A DNA stretch of 38,622 nt from Alphaproteobacteria bacterium (GCA_020446675.1 JAGREE010000046.1:1-38622), one strand, 5' to 3'; counted from the stretch's first letter, positions 1 to 8,243 are shown. Translations and numbers: made by a program. The notes: generated by a model not told the origin, from the letters alone.

Positions 1-138
1 AGAAAAATAAATAGCTTCCTTAGGCTTCAAAATCCTTCAATAATAAATGAACTAAAAAAGAAATTCCCGCATATGAGCAACACACCAAGTGAAAAAGAGG
101 TTTTTCTGGCTTTACGGGAACTGAGAAATCACTGGTAA
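1..138 (+). CDS. C-terminal end of an unrecognised protein (partial)
   Basis: The reading frame is open from the first base and ends at TAA 136-138, leaving 45 residues that finish in LALRELRNHW. The fragment is charged and looks helical (NELKKKFPHM, then SEKEVFLALRELRNHW). No family is recognisable from so little sequence. It lies 61 nt upstream of the SCP2 gene on the same strand with no clear terminator between, so the two could be cotranscribed. The real start is outside the window. Confidence 0.5.
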   Translation, partial: RKINSFLRLQNPSIINELKKKFPHMSNTPSEKEVFLALRELRNHW

Positions 139-199
139 TGTCATACATTAAGTGAAATCTAGAACAAATAAGAACAACCATAAATTAAGGACGTTTATA

Positions 200-499
200 A
201 TGTCATTACAGGACCATACTGAAACCGTTAGACAAAAGACAGCCGAAGCGGCGGATTTGAATAAAAAAGTAAAATTCAATCTGACCGACGAAGGAATAAT
301 ACATGTCGACGCCACCAAGTCACCTCCTGAAGTGACAAACGAGGACCTTGATTCTGATGTCACCTTTATACTTTCAATGGAGAATTTCGAAGGATTGATG
401 GACGGCTCACTCAATCCTCAATTGGCTTTTATGATTGGAAAACTAAAAATTGAGGGTGATATGGGACTAGCTTTAAAGCTTGCTGATATATTCCAATAA
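200..499 (+). CDS. SCP2 sterol-binding domain protein
   Basis: A 99-residue protein made almost entirely of one SCP-2 (sterol carrier protein 2) domain. The family signature is the strand 'VTFILSMENFEGLMDGSLNPQ' region followed by AFMIGKLKIEGDMGLALKL near the C-terminus. Family members bind lipids or fatty acyl-CoA in a hydrophobic tunnel; the ligand here is unknown. I place the start at ATG 200 because AAGGA lies about 8 nt upstream; an in-frame ATG at 152 has no ribosome binding site and would add a non-conserved basic stretch. It is probably cytoplasmic. The next gene follows after 52 nt on the same strand. Confidence 0.85.
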   Translation: MSLQDHTETVRQKTAEAADLNKKVKFNLTDEGIIHVDATKSPPEVTNEDLDSDVTFILSMENFEGLMDGSLNPQLAFMIGKLKIEGDMGLALKLADIFQ

Positions 500-551
500 G
501 GATATATAACATTTCAAGAAATAATTAACTGAGACAAAAGGAAGGACCAAT

Positions 552-1163
552 ATGGACCTTAATAAACTTGGCTTACATATACATGAACTGAGAAACCAGT
601 TCACGTATATAGAAGGAAATATCGGAATACTTAACCAGACACTGGAACAAAACAGCAGTGTTGGAGTTTTTATGTCCCTGCAGTCGATTTTATGTGCTGC
701 TTCGCAAATATCCAAAATATTGTGGGCGCCTCGCAAAAAAGGAAAAGCAAGAGCGGAAGCATTAAGGAAATTTCTGGGTATACCTGAAGATCATCCTTTA
801 AATAATCAGGATGTTCAAACAATTTTCGATCATTGTGATGAGGCAAATGAGGAATGGGTCAAAAAAACTGCCGGGAAATATATATTATATGATTTTATAG
901 GCGACCTAGGGAAAAGTCAGCATAAGGATGTCAAAATTGACAATATTTTCCGGTCTTTTGATACCGTCAGTAAAATATATGTTTACCGCGGCAAAGGGTT
1001 TCACATGGATAATGTCATGACCACGCTTAAATCAGTAAGTGATGCAGTGAACAAGGCACATTATCATCTTTTTCCTGATCAATGGAAAGAAGTTAAAGAA
1101 AAGCCCGAAGAAAAAAAAGCAGCCGCGAAAAAGTCAGCTGATAAAAAAACCGAAAAAAAATAA
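552..1163 (+). CDS. Hypothetical protein with Lys/Ala/Glu-rich tail
   Basis: 203 residues preceded by a good ribosome binding site (AAGGAAGG, about 538-545). No family is recognised. Residues 1-175 look like a soluble, mostly helical domain (HELRNQFTYIEGNIGILNQ at the start, RSFDTVSKIYVYRGKGFHMD later). Residues 178-203 are a highly charged, probably disordered tail of K, A and E (KPEEKKAAAKKSADKKTEKK), of the kind often used for nucleic-acid or acidic-surface contact. There is no signal peptide or membrane segment. A terminator follows 20 nt after the stop, so it is the last gene of the unit beginning with SCP2 or earlier. The gene is likely real; the function is unknown. Confidence 0.7.
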   Translation: MDLNKLGLHIHELRNQFTYIEGNIGILNQTLEQNSSVGVFMSLQSILCAASQISKILWAPRKKGKARAEALRKFLGIPEDHPLNNQDVQTIFDHCDEANEEWVKKTAGKYILYDFIGDLGKSQHKDVKIDNIFRSFDTVSKIYVYRGKGFHMDNVMTTLKSVSDAVNKAHYHLFPDQWKEVKEKPEEKKAAAKKSADKKTEKK

Positions 1164-1181
1164 ATTTGACTGAAATTCAAT

Positions 1182-1218
1182 AAAAACAGGGTGTATGCTA
1201 TACGCCCTGTTTTTTTTA
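1182..1218. terminator. Bidirectional Rho-independent terminator
   Basis: The hairpin ACAGGGTGTAT / ATACGCCCTGT (one G-T pair) is flanked by an A run on the left and eight T on the right, so it can work on both strands. It separates the + strand gene ending at 1163 from the - strand gene ending at 1216. Confidence 0.85.
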
Positions 1219-1515
1219 TCTGAACATAAATACCGATTTAATGATCATCAAACCGAAACGGCCGACAAGAAACATAGCGCAGTATAGTGTTAATAACTGC
1301 ATATTATGAATTTCATAATTCTCGGTCACAATTCCTCCGAGTGATAAAAGCAAAAATAAAAGTCCTGAATATTGCAGTGCTGTCAAAAACAGAACGGCCA
1401 CCCTTAATACCCGTTTTTTCCGTACACTTAATGGTCTTACTTCTTTAATGCCAAGTTTCCGGTCAGAAACCCTTTGCCTTAGGGGTTTTCTTGCTGGTTG
1501 GTCTTTATTCGCCAT
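1216..1515 (-). CDS. Small two-helix membrane protein, unknown
   Basis: 99 residues from ATG 1515. A longer frame begins at TTG 1581 but has no ribosome binding site and would run into the promoter region of the divergent small gene at 1596. The first 40 residues are strongly basic (RKPLRQRVSDRKLG, VRKKRVLR), followed by two hydrophobic segments (about residues 37-60 and 70-92), suggesting an inner-membrane hairpin with a cytoplasmic basic N-terminus. No family is recognised. It reads into the shared terminator at 1182-1218. Confidence 0.55.
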   Translation of the reverse strand: MANKDQPARKPLRQRVSDRKLGIKEVRPLSVRKKRVLRVAVLFLTALQYSGLLFLLLSLGGIVTENYEIHNMQLLTLYCAMFLVGRFGLMIIKSVFMFR

Positions 1516-1595
1516 ACTGAACTCATTATGATTGTCTCTAAATTGTTTAAAGAGTATAGAAAGTTCACCGTCAATATTCAAACAGGATATTTAAA

Positions 1596-1775
1596 ATGTC
1601 TGCATATAAAGTCACTCTGAAATCTGAATTGCCCAGAGGAACATTTTACTGGGTTACCAATGTCAACGCAGATAGCGAAGAAGAAGCTGTGGCTTCCGCC
1701 GAGAATTTATTTCTGGAACAAATCAATACGGCAAATGACTGGGATTTTTCAGATTATGACGCTGAAAAATTATAA
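1596..1775 (+). CDS. Small 59-aa hypothetical protein
   Basis: A short frame beginning MSAYKVTLKSELPRGTFYW and ending in DWDFSDYDAEKL. It has AGGA at 1584-1587 with 8-nt spacing, normal alphaproteobacterial codon use, and an acidic, soluble composition. The pattern of a beta-hairpin then a helix (DSEEEAVASAENLFLEQI) resembles small DUF-type alpha/beta proteins with an 'EEEA...A' helix, but no family name can be assigned. Its last 22 bases overlap the 3' end of the convergent lipoprotein gene. The strong ribosome binding site and protein-like composition make it a likely real gene. Confidence 0.6.
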   Translation: MSAYKVTLKSELPRGTFYWVTNVNADSEEEAVASAENLFLEQINTANDWDFSDYDAEKL

Positions 1776-2398
1776 CGCTCTCTTTTTATATCCGGATGCC
1801 AGCGGCTTTTCCAGATATGCGCCGGAATAATTTCCGGCAATGCTCCATTTTTGTGAAACCATGAATCAACGACATAATGCCCCTCCCCTTCAATAACTAT
1901 TGGAAGACCGATTTCATGGATAGTCGCAGTGCTATGCGGATAACTGAAATCACTAATCCCGCGTCTTAGATGGGCACCTAACGTATGAAACCTGATCAAC
2001 CCATCATGGCGCATCAGATATAGATAGCTTGTGCTATTAAAAGCCTCATCAATACAATCCATCTGGTTTTTTGTATTAAAATTTATAATTACAGCTCCTG
2101 GATTATCCTGATCTGTACCTGTTTTGGGGCCTATGATCTGTTCTATCAGGGCAATCGACTTGGCAATCATGTCCCTCTCCTGCGCTGCTGTTTCTGCCGC
2201 AGGAGAGAAAATATTCCTGACCATTTGCCATTCCTGATCTGTAATGCCTGTTTTTTGATAATATTTACAGCCATAGCCATAACAAACACCAAAATTATTA
2301 TGACTATTTAAATTCTCCGCATGATGTATTAATTCAGAGTTAGTGGAAGAACACCCTGAAACGAGAAGCACTGAAAATATAAAAGTTACGAATTTCAT
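1754..2398 (-). CDS. Lipoprotein with transglutaminase-like Cys/His/Asp pattern
   Basis: 214 residues. The N-terminus is a lipoprotein signal: a hydrophobic stretch, then the lipobox LVSGC with Cys at about residue 16. ATG 2398 is preferred over GTG 2401. The mature part contains a helix-start cysteine (NQMDCIDEAFNSTSYLYLM), a histidine region (HSTATIHEIG) and GHYVVDSWFHKNG. This Cys - His - (V)Asp order and spacing resemble the triad of transglutaminase-like and bacterial BTLCP cysteine proteases. The assignment is inference; the sequence shows only the residue pattern. It should be anchored in the inner or outer membrane facing the periplasm, and may act on proteins or peptidoglycan. Confidence 0.65.
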   Translation of the reverse strand: MKFVTFIFSVLLVSGCSSTNSELIHHAENLNSHNNFGVCYGYGCKYYQKTGITDQEWQMVRNIFSPAAETAAQERDMIAKSIALIEQIIGPKTGTDQDNPGAVIINFNTKNQMDCIDEAFNSTSYLYLMRHDGLIRFHTLGAHLRRGISDFSYPHSTATIHEIGLPIVIEGEGHYVVDSWFHKNGALPEIIPAHIWKSRWHPDIKRERYNFSAS

Positions 2399-2426
2399 CA
2401 CAGCCTATCAAAACAATTTCTCAATA

Positions 2427-2464
2427 AAAAAGCCGTCTCTCAACTATTCTGAGGACGGCTTTTG
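2427..2464 (-). terminator. Rho-independent terminator after rpsU
   Basis: The hairpin AAAAGCCGTC / GACGGCTTTT has an extra inner CTCA/TGAG pairing and is A/T-flanked on both sides. It follows the rpsU stop on the minus strand by about 23 nt. Confidence 0.85.
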
Positions 2465-2486
2465 AATTTAGAGTAACGCTAAAAGC

Positions 2487-2693
2487 TTAAACTGCGCCGT
2501 CGCGTTCGAGACGTTTACGGTCAAGTTTACGGGATCTGCGAACAGCAGCGGCATTTTCACGGGCTTTCTTTTCGGAAGGCTTTTCATAAAAACGACGCAT
2601 TTTCATTTCACGGTATACCCCTTCACGCTGAAGTTTTTTCTTCAGTGCGCGAAGCGCTTGATCAACGTTATTATCGCGGACAATAACCTGCAT
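2487..2693 (-). CDS. rpsU: 30S ribosomal protein bS21
   Basis: 68 residues beginning [20 protein letters not shown], the standard bS21 start. Highly basic C-terminal half ([17 protein letters not shown], then [12 protein letters not shown]). bS21 sits on the 30S platform and helps mRNA-16S pairing during initiation. I choose ATG 2693 because AAGGAG lies 13 nt before it, whereas the upstream in-frame GTG at 2705 is only one base from that AAGGAG. It is divergent from the COQ9 gene, a pairing seen in other alphaproteobacteria, and ends in its own terminator. Confidence 0.96.
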   Translation of the reverse strand: MQVIVRDNNVDQALRALKKKLQREGVYREMKMRRFYEKPSEKKARENAAAVRRSRKLDRKRLERDGAV

Positions 2694-2864
2694 GGTTATA
2701 GTCACACTCCTTTCTGGTTTGTGTTTACATCAAAGAAACGTATGTTTCAAAGAAGCCCGCTTTCTAACAAATCAAAATGGACTTGTGAAGCGTTTTCTAT
2801 AATTTAAGCCATTTTTATTAAAAATAGTCTTTACGATTTTATGTTTGAAGCCCATATTAGGATT

Positions 2865-3524
2865 ATGAACAAAAAGACAACAGATAAAACACCCGACGAA
2901 TATCGCGATTCGATTCTGAAGGCAGCACTAGATCACGTTGCGTTTGATGGCTGGTCGGACAAAACCTTAAATCAGGCCGCTGAGGATATTGGCATATCAA
3001 GAGCTATTATTGATTTAGCTTTTCCAAACGGCGTTATTGAAATGATTGATTTTCATGCACAGAATTGTGACATCGCCATGGTTCATCAGGCCGCAGAGAT
3101 TGACCTGGATCGTTTAAAAATCCGTGAAAAAATAACAGCACTTGTAAAATTCCGGCTGTTGAGCGAGCAACCCCATAAAGAAGCCGTAAGAAGAACAGTC
3201 GCATTTCTTGCTCTGCCTGGAAATTATTTTACCGGCTTAAGGATGCTTTACCGAACTGTTGATCTTATGTGGAAAACGATTAATGATGTTTCCACGGATT
3301 TTAATTTCTATACGAAAAGAATGACATTAAGTGCCGTCTATTCCAGCACATTTTTATACTGGCTTGGCGATGAAAGTGAAAATAATGTTGATACATGGGA
3401 TTTTCTGGACAGAAGAATAGAAAATGTCATGCAGTTTGAGAAATTAAAGGCTAAATGCAGCGGCAAGAAACCAAAAGTTCCCAACATCTGGCGCGAACTT
3501 GGTAAAAAACGCTACGGCAGTTAA
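2865..3524 (+). CDS. COQ9 family ubiquinone biosynthesis protein
   Basis: 219 residues (227 if ATG 2841 is used). The N-terminal third has a TetR-like helical fold (RDSILKAALDHVAFDGWSDK, LNQAAEDIGIS), and the C-terminal part carries the COQ9 signature DFNFYTKRMTLSAVY followed by W..D.S....DTWDFLDRRI..VM. COQ9 binds lipids and is known to assist COQ7 hydroxylation in ubiquinone synthesis; it is not expected to bind DNA. ATG 2865 has AGGA just upstream but at short spacing, so the start is uncertain. Its stop overlaps the stop of the convergent purK by 4 bp. ubiX, another ubiquinone pathway gene, lies 3 kb away. Confidence 0.88.
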   Translation: MNKKTTDKTPDEYRDSILKAALDHVAFDGWSDKTLNQAAEDIGISRAIIDLAFPNGVIEMIDFHAQNCDIAMVHQAAEIDLDRLKIREKITALVKFRLLSEQPHKEAVRRTVAFLALPGNYFTGLRMLYRTVDLMWKTINDVSTDFNFYTKRMTLSAVYSSTFLYWLGDESENNVDTWDFLDRRIENVMQFEKLKAKCSGKKPKVPNIWRELGKKRYGS

Positions 3525-4600
3525 TTTTTATCCTGATACAGACGGGTTATATGCCCCATTTTCCGCCCTGCCTTCACTTCTGATTTTCCGTAGTGGTGAA
3601 CATAATTTTCTGCCTGTGACACCAGATCGTGAAATTGAAGAATATCCTCCCCAATCAGATTGATCATGCGGGCTTCACCATTAAAGTCAACTTCCCCTAA
3701 AGGAAGACCGCATATCGCCCGAATATGTTGCTCAAACTGACTTGTCGCGCAGGCTTCGATAGTCCAGTGACCTGAGTTATGCACACGCGGGGCAATTTCA
3801 TTAACTCTCAGCCGCGGTTCTGTTGATGATACAAAAAACTCAACTGTCAACACACCAACATAATCAATATTTTCAATAATTTTTTTCGCAAAAAAAACGG
3901 CTTCTTGTTTTAAGTCATCATCAATTCTGGCCGGAGCGATAGAAATATCAAGAATATGGTTTTTGTGTTTATTTTCCACGGGAACATAACATTTTATCTC
4001 GCCATCCTGCCCTCGCGCCGCAATCACTGATATTTCCAGCTCAAAATCAACAAAACCCTCTAAAATAATTTCATTACTGCCAAGTTTATCCCATGCCGCT
4101 TTCAAGTCATCCTGAGATTTGAGAATAGCCTGCCCCTTACCATCATAACCAAGCCTTCTGGTTTTTAGCACTGCCGGATAATTTATTGTTTCAAGGGCAT
4201 TTAAAGTTTCTTTTATATCCGAAACCCCATTAAAAGGGGCCGTTTCAATGCCGAGAGAATTAATAAATTCTTTTTCTTTTAGTCTGTCCTGCGAAACCTC
4301 AAGGACTTTTGAACCCGGGAATACAGGTTTCCTTTGCGTCAAAAAGTCGACTGTAGCAACTGGTATATTCTCAAACTCGTATGTAATGACATCAACTGAC
4401 CGAGCAAATTTCTCAAGTTGGTCAGTGTCTTCGTAATATGCATGGGTTGTCAGGGCCGATACCTGTGCGGCAGGGCTATTTATTTCCGGGCAGTAAATAT
4501 GACATTTATATCCAAGACGTGATGCTGCAATCGACAACATTCGCCCTAGCTGGCCACCCCCTAATATGCCAATGGTTGATCCTGGTGATAAAACGTTCAT
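3521..4600 (-). CDS. purK: N5-carboxyaminoimidazole ribonucleotide synthase
   Basis: 359 residues, normal for PurK. N-terminal biotin-carboxylase-like Rossmann region starts STIGILGGGQLGRML; the ATP-grasp core follows (LKTRRLGYDGKGQ, EGFVDFELEISVIAARG) and the conserved EIAPRVHNSGHWTIEACATS block sits near residue 270-290. PurK uses ATP and bicarbonate to convert AIR to N5-CAIR in de novo purine synthesis. It is 3 nt downstream of purE on the same strand, so the two are cotranscribed and catalyse consecutive steps. Confidence 0.97.
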   Translation of the reverse strand: MNVLSPGSTIGILGGGQLGRMLSIAASRLGYKCHIYCPEINSPAAQVSALTTHAYYEDTDQLEKFARSVDVITYEFENIPVATVDFLTQRKPVFPGSKVLEVSQDRLKEKEFINSLGIETAPFNGVSDIKETLNALETINYPAVLKTRRLGYDGKGQAILKSQDDLKAAWDKLGSNEIILEGFVDFELEISVIAARGQDGEIKCYVPVENKHKNHILDISIAPARIDDDLKQEAVFFAKKIIENIDYVGVLTVEFFVSSTEPRLRVNEIAPRVHNSGHWTIEACATSQFEQHIRAICGLPLGEVDFNGEARMINLIGEDILQFHDLVSQAENYVHHYGKSEVKAGRKMGHITRLYQDKN

Positions 4601-4603
4601 ATT

Positions 4604-5095
4604 TCAGTCAACCGGAAATTCGGCCACTGATGCCGATTGACGCTCACGCCAGGCTTTTAAATTTCTGGCTACAGTTTCATCGTCAAGTGCAATTACAGAA
4701 GCCGCTAGCAAGCCGGCATTTTTGGCACCCGCCATTCCAATTGAAAGTGTACCAACAGGAATTCCACCCGGCATCTGTACAATTGAAAGCAAACTATCCA
4801 TACCTTTAAGGGCCTTACTCTCAATAGGCACGCCAAATACAGGCAGAAGCGTCATTGACGCTGCCATACCCGGTAAATGTGCGGCTCCGCCTGCACCTGC
4901 CACAATCACCTTCAGACCTCTTTCTTTGGCCGATTTGGCATATTCATAAAGGCGCTCTGGCGTACGATGCGCTGAAACGATCCGGCTTTCAACAGATACA
5001 CCCAGCTCTTTGAGAATCTCAACAGCATTTTTCATAATGGGCCAGTCCGACTGGCTTCCCATAATTACGCCAACAACGGGTGTGTTTTCGCTCAT
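4604..5095 (-). CDS. purE: N5-carboxyaminoimidazole ribonucleotide mutase
   Basis: 163 residues, the usual length of class I PurE. Shows the substrate loops [27 protein letters not shown] and [13 protein letters not shown], including the catalytic His of SAHRTP. It moves the carboxylate of N5-CAIR to give CAIR. The start ATG 5095 is the first in frame and gives the canonical N-terminus. It is first gene of the purEK operon; the roughly 200 bases upstream hold the promoter, but no known operator could be identified. Confidence 0.97.
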   Translation of the reverse strand: MSENTPVVGVIMGSQSDWPIMKNAVEILKELGVSVESRIVSAHRTPERLYEYAKSAKERGLKVIVAGAGGAAHLPGMAASMTLLPVFGVPIESKALKGMDSLLSIVQMPGGIPVGTLSIGMAGAKNAGLLAASVIALDDETVARNLKAWRERQSASVAEFPVD

Positions 5096-5343
5096 GCCTG
5101 TTCCTTTAAATACTGCTTGTGACTCTTTGAATTAAAAAATTGGATTATAACGATCCCGTCCGGATAGGCAAGTTTACAGTGGCATTCTTGATGTCCTAAT
5201 GATATCTTTTAATAGAAAATATACCATTTGTAAGTTTATTGTAATAAATTAACTGCAACATACTGATACGGTGCAGTAAATTTAATATATCAGTTTATAA
5301 TAGATTGATATTTGAATATCGGGATTTAAGGTTATCTGATTAT

Positions 5344-6084
5344 ATGAAAATACAAGGTACCAACAATACAGACCGGGCTCAGCCTATCCGACGTAAGACG
5401 ATTGAACGGAGCGGCAGTGTTTCTTCTTCATCATCAGTTTCCACAGTTCGTAATATCCAGGATACAACCAGTATTCTGGGGATACCCCACGCGGAGATGA
5501 CCCCAAAAGTTCGTGATGCTATAATGACACTCCTGGCTGAAGTAGAGAATATGCGTCATGAACTTGAAATTGCGCATCGTCGCATTTCAGAATTGGAACG
5601 CCTAGCTGATCAGGATAGCCTGATTGAAATATCAAATCGCCGCGCATTTGTGCGTGAAATGACCAGAATGATTTCCTATTCGGATCGGTATGGTATTAAC
5701 AGCTCACTTATATTCCTTGATATGAATGATCTTAAGGGCATAAATGATACACACGGCCACAAAGCGGGTGATGAAGCACTTGTTCACCTCGCAAAAACCA
5801 TGATTTCCAGTTTACGTGATTCAGACATCATCGGACGATTGGGTGGTGATGAATTCGGAATTATCCTGCCAAAGGCTACAGAAGAAAATGCCAATGCAAA
5901 AGCCTTGCAAATCCTTAAAATTCTGGATGAAAACCCGCTTATTTATAATGGAAATAAAGTTCCCATCAAAATAGCATATGGCGTATATCCGCTACATTCC
6001 GGCTTAAGTCCGGACCAGGCGCTCGACCATGCCGATAAAAAAATGTATACTCACAAGCAATCAATGAAAAAAGAAAGCGACTGA
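5344..6084 (+). CDS. Diguanylate cyclase (GGDEF)
   Basis: 246 residues from ATG 5344 (a TTG at 5305 would add 13). Residues 1-60 are Ser/Thr-rich and probably disordered (SGSVSSSSSVSTVR). Then a coiled-coil helix (VENMRHELEIAHRRISELERL) leads to a GGDEF domain: D-x-L motif DQDSLIEISNRRAF, metal-site LDMNDLKGIND, and the active loop RLGGDEFG. An RxxD product-inhibition site (RDSD) sits exactly five residues before GGDEF, so feedback control by c-di-GMP is likely. No membrane or known sensor domain is present; the coiled coil presumably controls dimerisation. The domain makes c-di-GMP from two GTP. Confidence 0.93.
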   Translation: MKIQGTNNTDRAQPIRRKTIERSGSVSSSSSVSTVRNIQDTTSILGIPHAEMTPKVRDAIMTLLAEVENMRHELEIAHRRISELERLADQDSLIEISNRRAFVREMTRMISYSDRYGINSSLIFLDMNDLKGINDTHGHKAGDEALVHLAKTMISSLRDSDIIGRLGGDEFGIILPKATEENANAKALQILKILDENPLIYNGNKVPIKIAYGVYPLHSGLSPDQALDHADKKMYTHKQSMKKESD

Positions 6085-6085
6085 A

Positions 6086-6289
6086 TTAAGCGATGATATC
6101 GGGCAATAGCTGATCTTCCAGTTGGGCAATTTTGTCCTTCAGCATCAGCTTTTGTTTTTTAAGCCTTTTAATCTGAAGCATATTACTGGTTCCAGAATAA
6201 ATAAGTGCTGATATAGCATCATCAAGGTCACGATGCTGCACCCTTAACTGCTGAATCTTCTCTAAAATATCGTTATCATCAATATTCAT
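6086..6289 (-). CDS. YdcH/DUF465 family small coiled-coil protein
   Basis: 67 residues with the DUF465 pattern: LRVQHRDLDDAISAL, then IKRLKKQKLMLKDKIAQLEDQL. It is expected to form a helical hairpin. The family is widespread in Alphaproteobacteria and has no agreed function. It converges on the diguanylate cyclase gene, the stops being one base apart. A second family member lies at 7293-7460. Upstream at 6311-6326 there is a TATACT-TTAG-AGTATA inverted repeat in the promoter region. Confidence 0.85.
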   Translation of the reverse strand: MNIDDNDILEKIQQLRVQHRDLDDAISALIYSGTSNMLQIKRLKKQKLMLKDKIAQLEDQLLPDIIA

Positions 6290-6364
6290 TTTTAAAAGCC
6301 CAATTGTTGCTATACTTTAGAGTATACCATATCTCTAACTACTTTATTAAAAAGTTATCAACAA

Positions 6365-6934
6365 TTAAGATTTCCATCGTTTAAGACTTCCGGTTTCGAT
6401 GTCAAACAAATCCAGCATACGACTTAGAGTCTGATCAATTATTTCATCTATCGTTGCCGGTTTGCTGTAAAGTGCCGGCACTGGTGGAAAAATAATTGCC
6501 CCCATTTCACTTAGGGACGTCATCGTTTTTAAATGGCCAAGATGAAGGGGGGTTTCACGAATCATTAAGACCAGCCTGCGGCGCTCTTTTAGTGTCACAT
6601 CCGCAGCACGTGTCAGTAATGTGGACGTAACACCTGTATTTATTTCAGACATGGTTTTAACAGAACATGGAACAATAAGCATCCCAGCCGTTTTAAATGA
6701 ACCACTGGCAACCGAAGCACTGATATCTTCAACCTTGTGCACAACGCTTGCCAGTGCATTTATCTCGGAAATTTTCTTATCAGTTTCAAGGCTAGCGGTA
6801 ACTGCCGCAGCCTTTGAGAGAATTAAATGGCTCTCTACATCAGCTTCTTTCAGAAATTCCAAAAGTCTTACACCATATTGAATCCCTGACGCTCCACTGA
6901 TTCCGACAATGAGTCGCTTTTGACCATCTTTCAT
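6365..6934 (-). CDS. ubiX: Flavin prenyltransferase UbiX
   Basis: 189 residues. Shows the FMN-binding start RLIVGISGASGIQYG, SKAAAVTASLET, the conserved IVPCSVKTMSEINTGV segment, and LVLMIRETPLHLGHLKTM near residue 125-142. UbiX joins dimethylallyl phosphate to FMN to make the prenylated flavin used by the decarboxylase UbiD in ubiquinone synthesis. ATG 6934 is chosen because the AAAAGGTG ribosome binding site would overlap the upstream GTG 6946. No ubiD is in the window. Confidence 0.95.
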   Translation of the reverse strand: MKDGQKRLIVGISGASGIQYGVRLLEFLKEADVESHLILSKAAAVTASLETDKKISEINALASVVHKVEDISASVASGSFKTAGMLIVPCSVKTMSEINTGVTSTLLTRAADVTLKERRRLVLMIRETPLHLGHLKTMTSLSEMGAIIFPPVPALYSKPATIDEIIDQTLSRMLDLFDIETGSLKRWKS

Positions 6935-7292
6935 TAATAAAATCACCTTTTCTAAATCTGTTGTTGTTTATATCAAAATAATTGATTTTTTTATACTATT
7001 TGTAATTGTTTCATTGAAATTAGTTCGATTTTTCTCAGGAACAGATGACAAATGCAGAAAACTATGATGTAATCATACCTGCAGTAATGTGATTGAAGTC
7101 ACAGACAAAGCTGAGTGTTTTGAATAATACAGGGAATATAAATGGCTTCTATGCCAACCTTCAAAAATCAGACAATTCCCCTAATGCGAAATCAATTCGC
7201 CAAATTATTCACACAATTTAAACTTATTATCAGCATTCTTAAAATGAACAGCTATGAACTGATTACAACTATATTAATTAGGAGACCAAAAT
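6935..7292. other. Gene-poor interval between ubiX and a YdcH gene
   Basis: About 358 bases of AT-rich DNA between two divergent genes, holding both promoters. A 15-codon frame (7045-7092, with AGGA before it) and a frame starting at 7142 (AGGGA before it) both have ribosome-binding-site-like sequences, but neither looks like a conserved protein and the second runs into the YdcH gene in another frame. No clear structured RNA was seen. Confidence 0.4.
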
Positions 7293-7460
7293 ATGCATTC
7301 CGAAGCTCATATCAATGCACTTTCAAGAAAACATGCCGCTTTAGAAGAAAAAATACATGTTGAAGAAAATCGTCCGGCACCTGACAGTACTGTTTTAAAC
7401 GAGCTGAAGAAAGAAAAACTGGTCTTAAAAGACGAAATGACGAGATTAAGAGAACAATAA
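7293..7460 (+). CDS. Short YdcH/DUF465 family protein (55 aa)
   Basis: MHSEAHINALSRKHAALEEK is the usual DUF465 N-terminal helix, followed by a Pro break (RPAPDST) and a second helix LNELKKEKLVLKDEMTRLRE. The 55-residue length is normal for the family. AGGAG at 7280-7284 is 8 nt before the ATG. It is paralogous to the protein at 6086-6289. A strong terminator follows immediately, so this is a single-gene unit or the end of a short transcript. Confidence 0.85.
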   Translation: MHSEAHINALSRKHAALEEKIHVEENRPAPDSTVLNELKKEKLVLKDEMTRLREQ

Positions 7461-7476
7461 AAAGCGCTATTAAAAT

Positions 7477-7508
7477 CAAAACCCGCCTTGTTAAAGGCGG
7501 GTTTTTTA
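7477..7508 (+). terminator. Rho-independent terminator
   Basis: AACCCGCC / GGCGGGTT hairpin with loop TTGTTAAA, followed by six T. It ends the short YdcH gene and also lies at the 3' side of the convergent trcR gene. Confidence 0.88.
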
Positions 7509-7539
7509 TCTTCTACATTAAAGAAAATAAATTTAACGC

Positions 7540-8091
7540 TTATTCTGCGTTTTGTTCTTCTTCAACCTGGGCACGACGTGGGGCAGCTTTTTTAACCGCT
7601 GCATCCAATTCTGTTTGTTTACATAAACCAAGCAAAACCGGGTCAATTGGTTTAATATTACTCATATTCCAATGAGTTCTTTCACGAATTGAGGTAATAG
7701 TAGGTTTTGTTGTACCGACAATTTTTGAAATTTGGGCATCCGTTAGCTCAGGATGATGTCTAAGTAACCATGCAATTGCATCCGGTTTATCCTGCCTTTT
7801 GGAGACAGGCGTATATTTTGCGCCACCGCTTCTTGTTTTTGCGGGCACATCATCAATGACTATCTGCAGATTTGCTTTCGGGTCATTCTGACACCGCTCA
7901 ATTTCTTCCCAGGTCAACTGGCCGTTGGCAACAGGATCCAGGCCGACAATATTTACGGCCACCTGTTCATCTGCAATTCCCTGTACCTCAAGTTCATGTA
8001 AACCGCAAAATTTTGCGATTTGAGCAAAACTGAGGCTTGTATTATCCACAAGCCAAACACCTGTAGCCAATGGCATCAAAGGCTCTGTCAT
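7540..8091 (-). CDS. trcR: Cell-cycle transcriptional regulator TrcR (DUF1013)
   Basis: 183 residues, matching the DUF1013 family from the first residues (MTEPLMPLATGVWLVDNTSL). The N-terminal part has FAQIAKFCGLHELEVQGIAD, and a helix-turn-helix is visible around residues 100-135 (AIAWLLRHHPELTDAQISKI, then GTTKPTITSIRERTHWN). The family is essentially limited to Alphaproteobacteria and is annotated as the cell-cycle regulator TrcR; the role in this organism is by homology. The C-terminal tail is charged (RRAQVEEEQNAE). It is followed by a divergent promoter region and the tonB-like gene's terminator upstream. Confidence 0.9.
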   Translation of the reverse strand: MTEPLMPLATGVWLVDNTSLSFAQIAKFCGLHELEVQGIADEQVAVNIVGLDPVANGQLTWEEIERCQNDPKANLQIVIDDVPAKTRSGGAKYTPVSKRQDKPDAIAWLLRHHPELTDAQISKIVGTTKPTITSIRERTHWNMSNIKPIDPVLLGLCKQTELDAAVKKAAPRRAQVEEEQNAE

Positions 8092-8161
8092 AACTTCTCC
8101 TAAAAAATCATAATTTTAATGAATCAATAAACGCAGCATAAAGACAGTTTACACAATTGAA

Positions 8162-8196
8162 AAGGCCTTGAAAAAAAACTTTTCAAGGCCTTGTAA
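8162..8196 (-). terminator. Terminator after the TonB-like gene
   Basis: Perfect 13-bp inverted repeat, arms 8162-8174 and 8180-8192, loop of five bases, with T-rich flank when read on the minus strand. It lies 50 nt after the stop of the gene at 8244-8624. Confidence 0.75.
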
Positions 8197-8243
8197 ATAA
8201 AGAATAAAAATACCCGACTTAGGTATAATTCACTTCAATCAAA

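Noticed and set aside
4438..4809. 123-codon + strand frame
   Set aside because: Antisense shadow of purE/purK, both unmistakable on the minus strand.
7045..7092. 15-codon frame with AGGA that could be a leader peptide
   Set aside because: No attenuator hairpins or runs of one amino acid follow it; random occurrence is likely.
7142..7363. 73-codon + strand frame with an AGGGA before its ATG
   Set aside because: Its C-terminal half is only the shifted reading of the YdcH gene at 7293-7460, and the rest has no protein-like conservation pattern.
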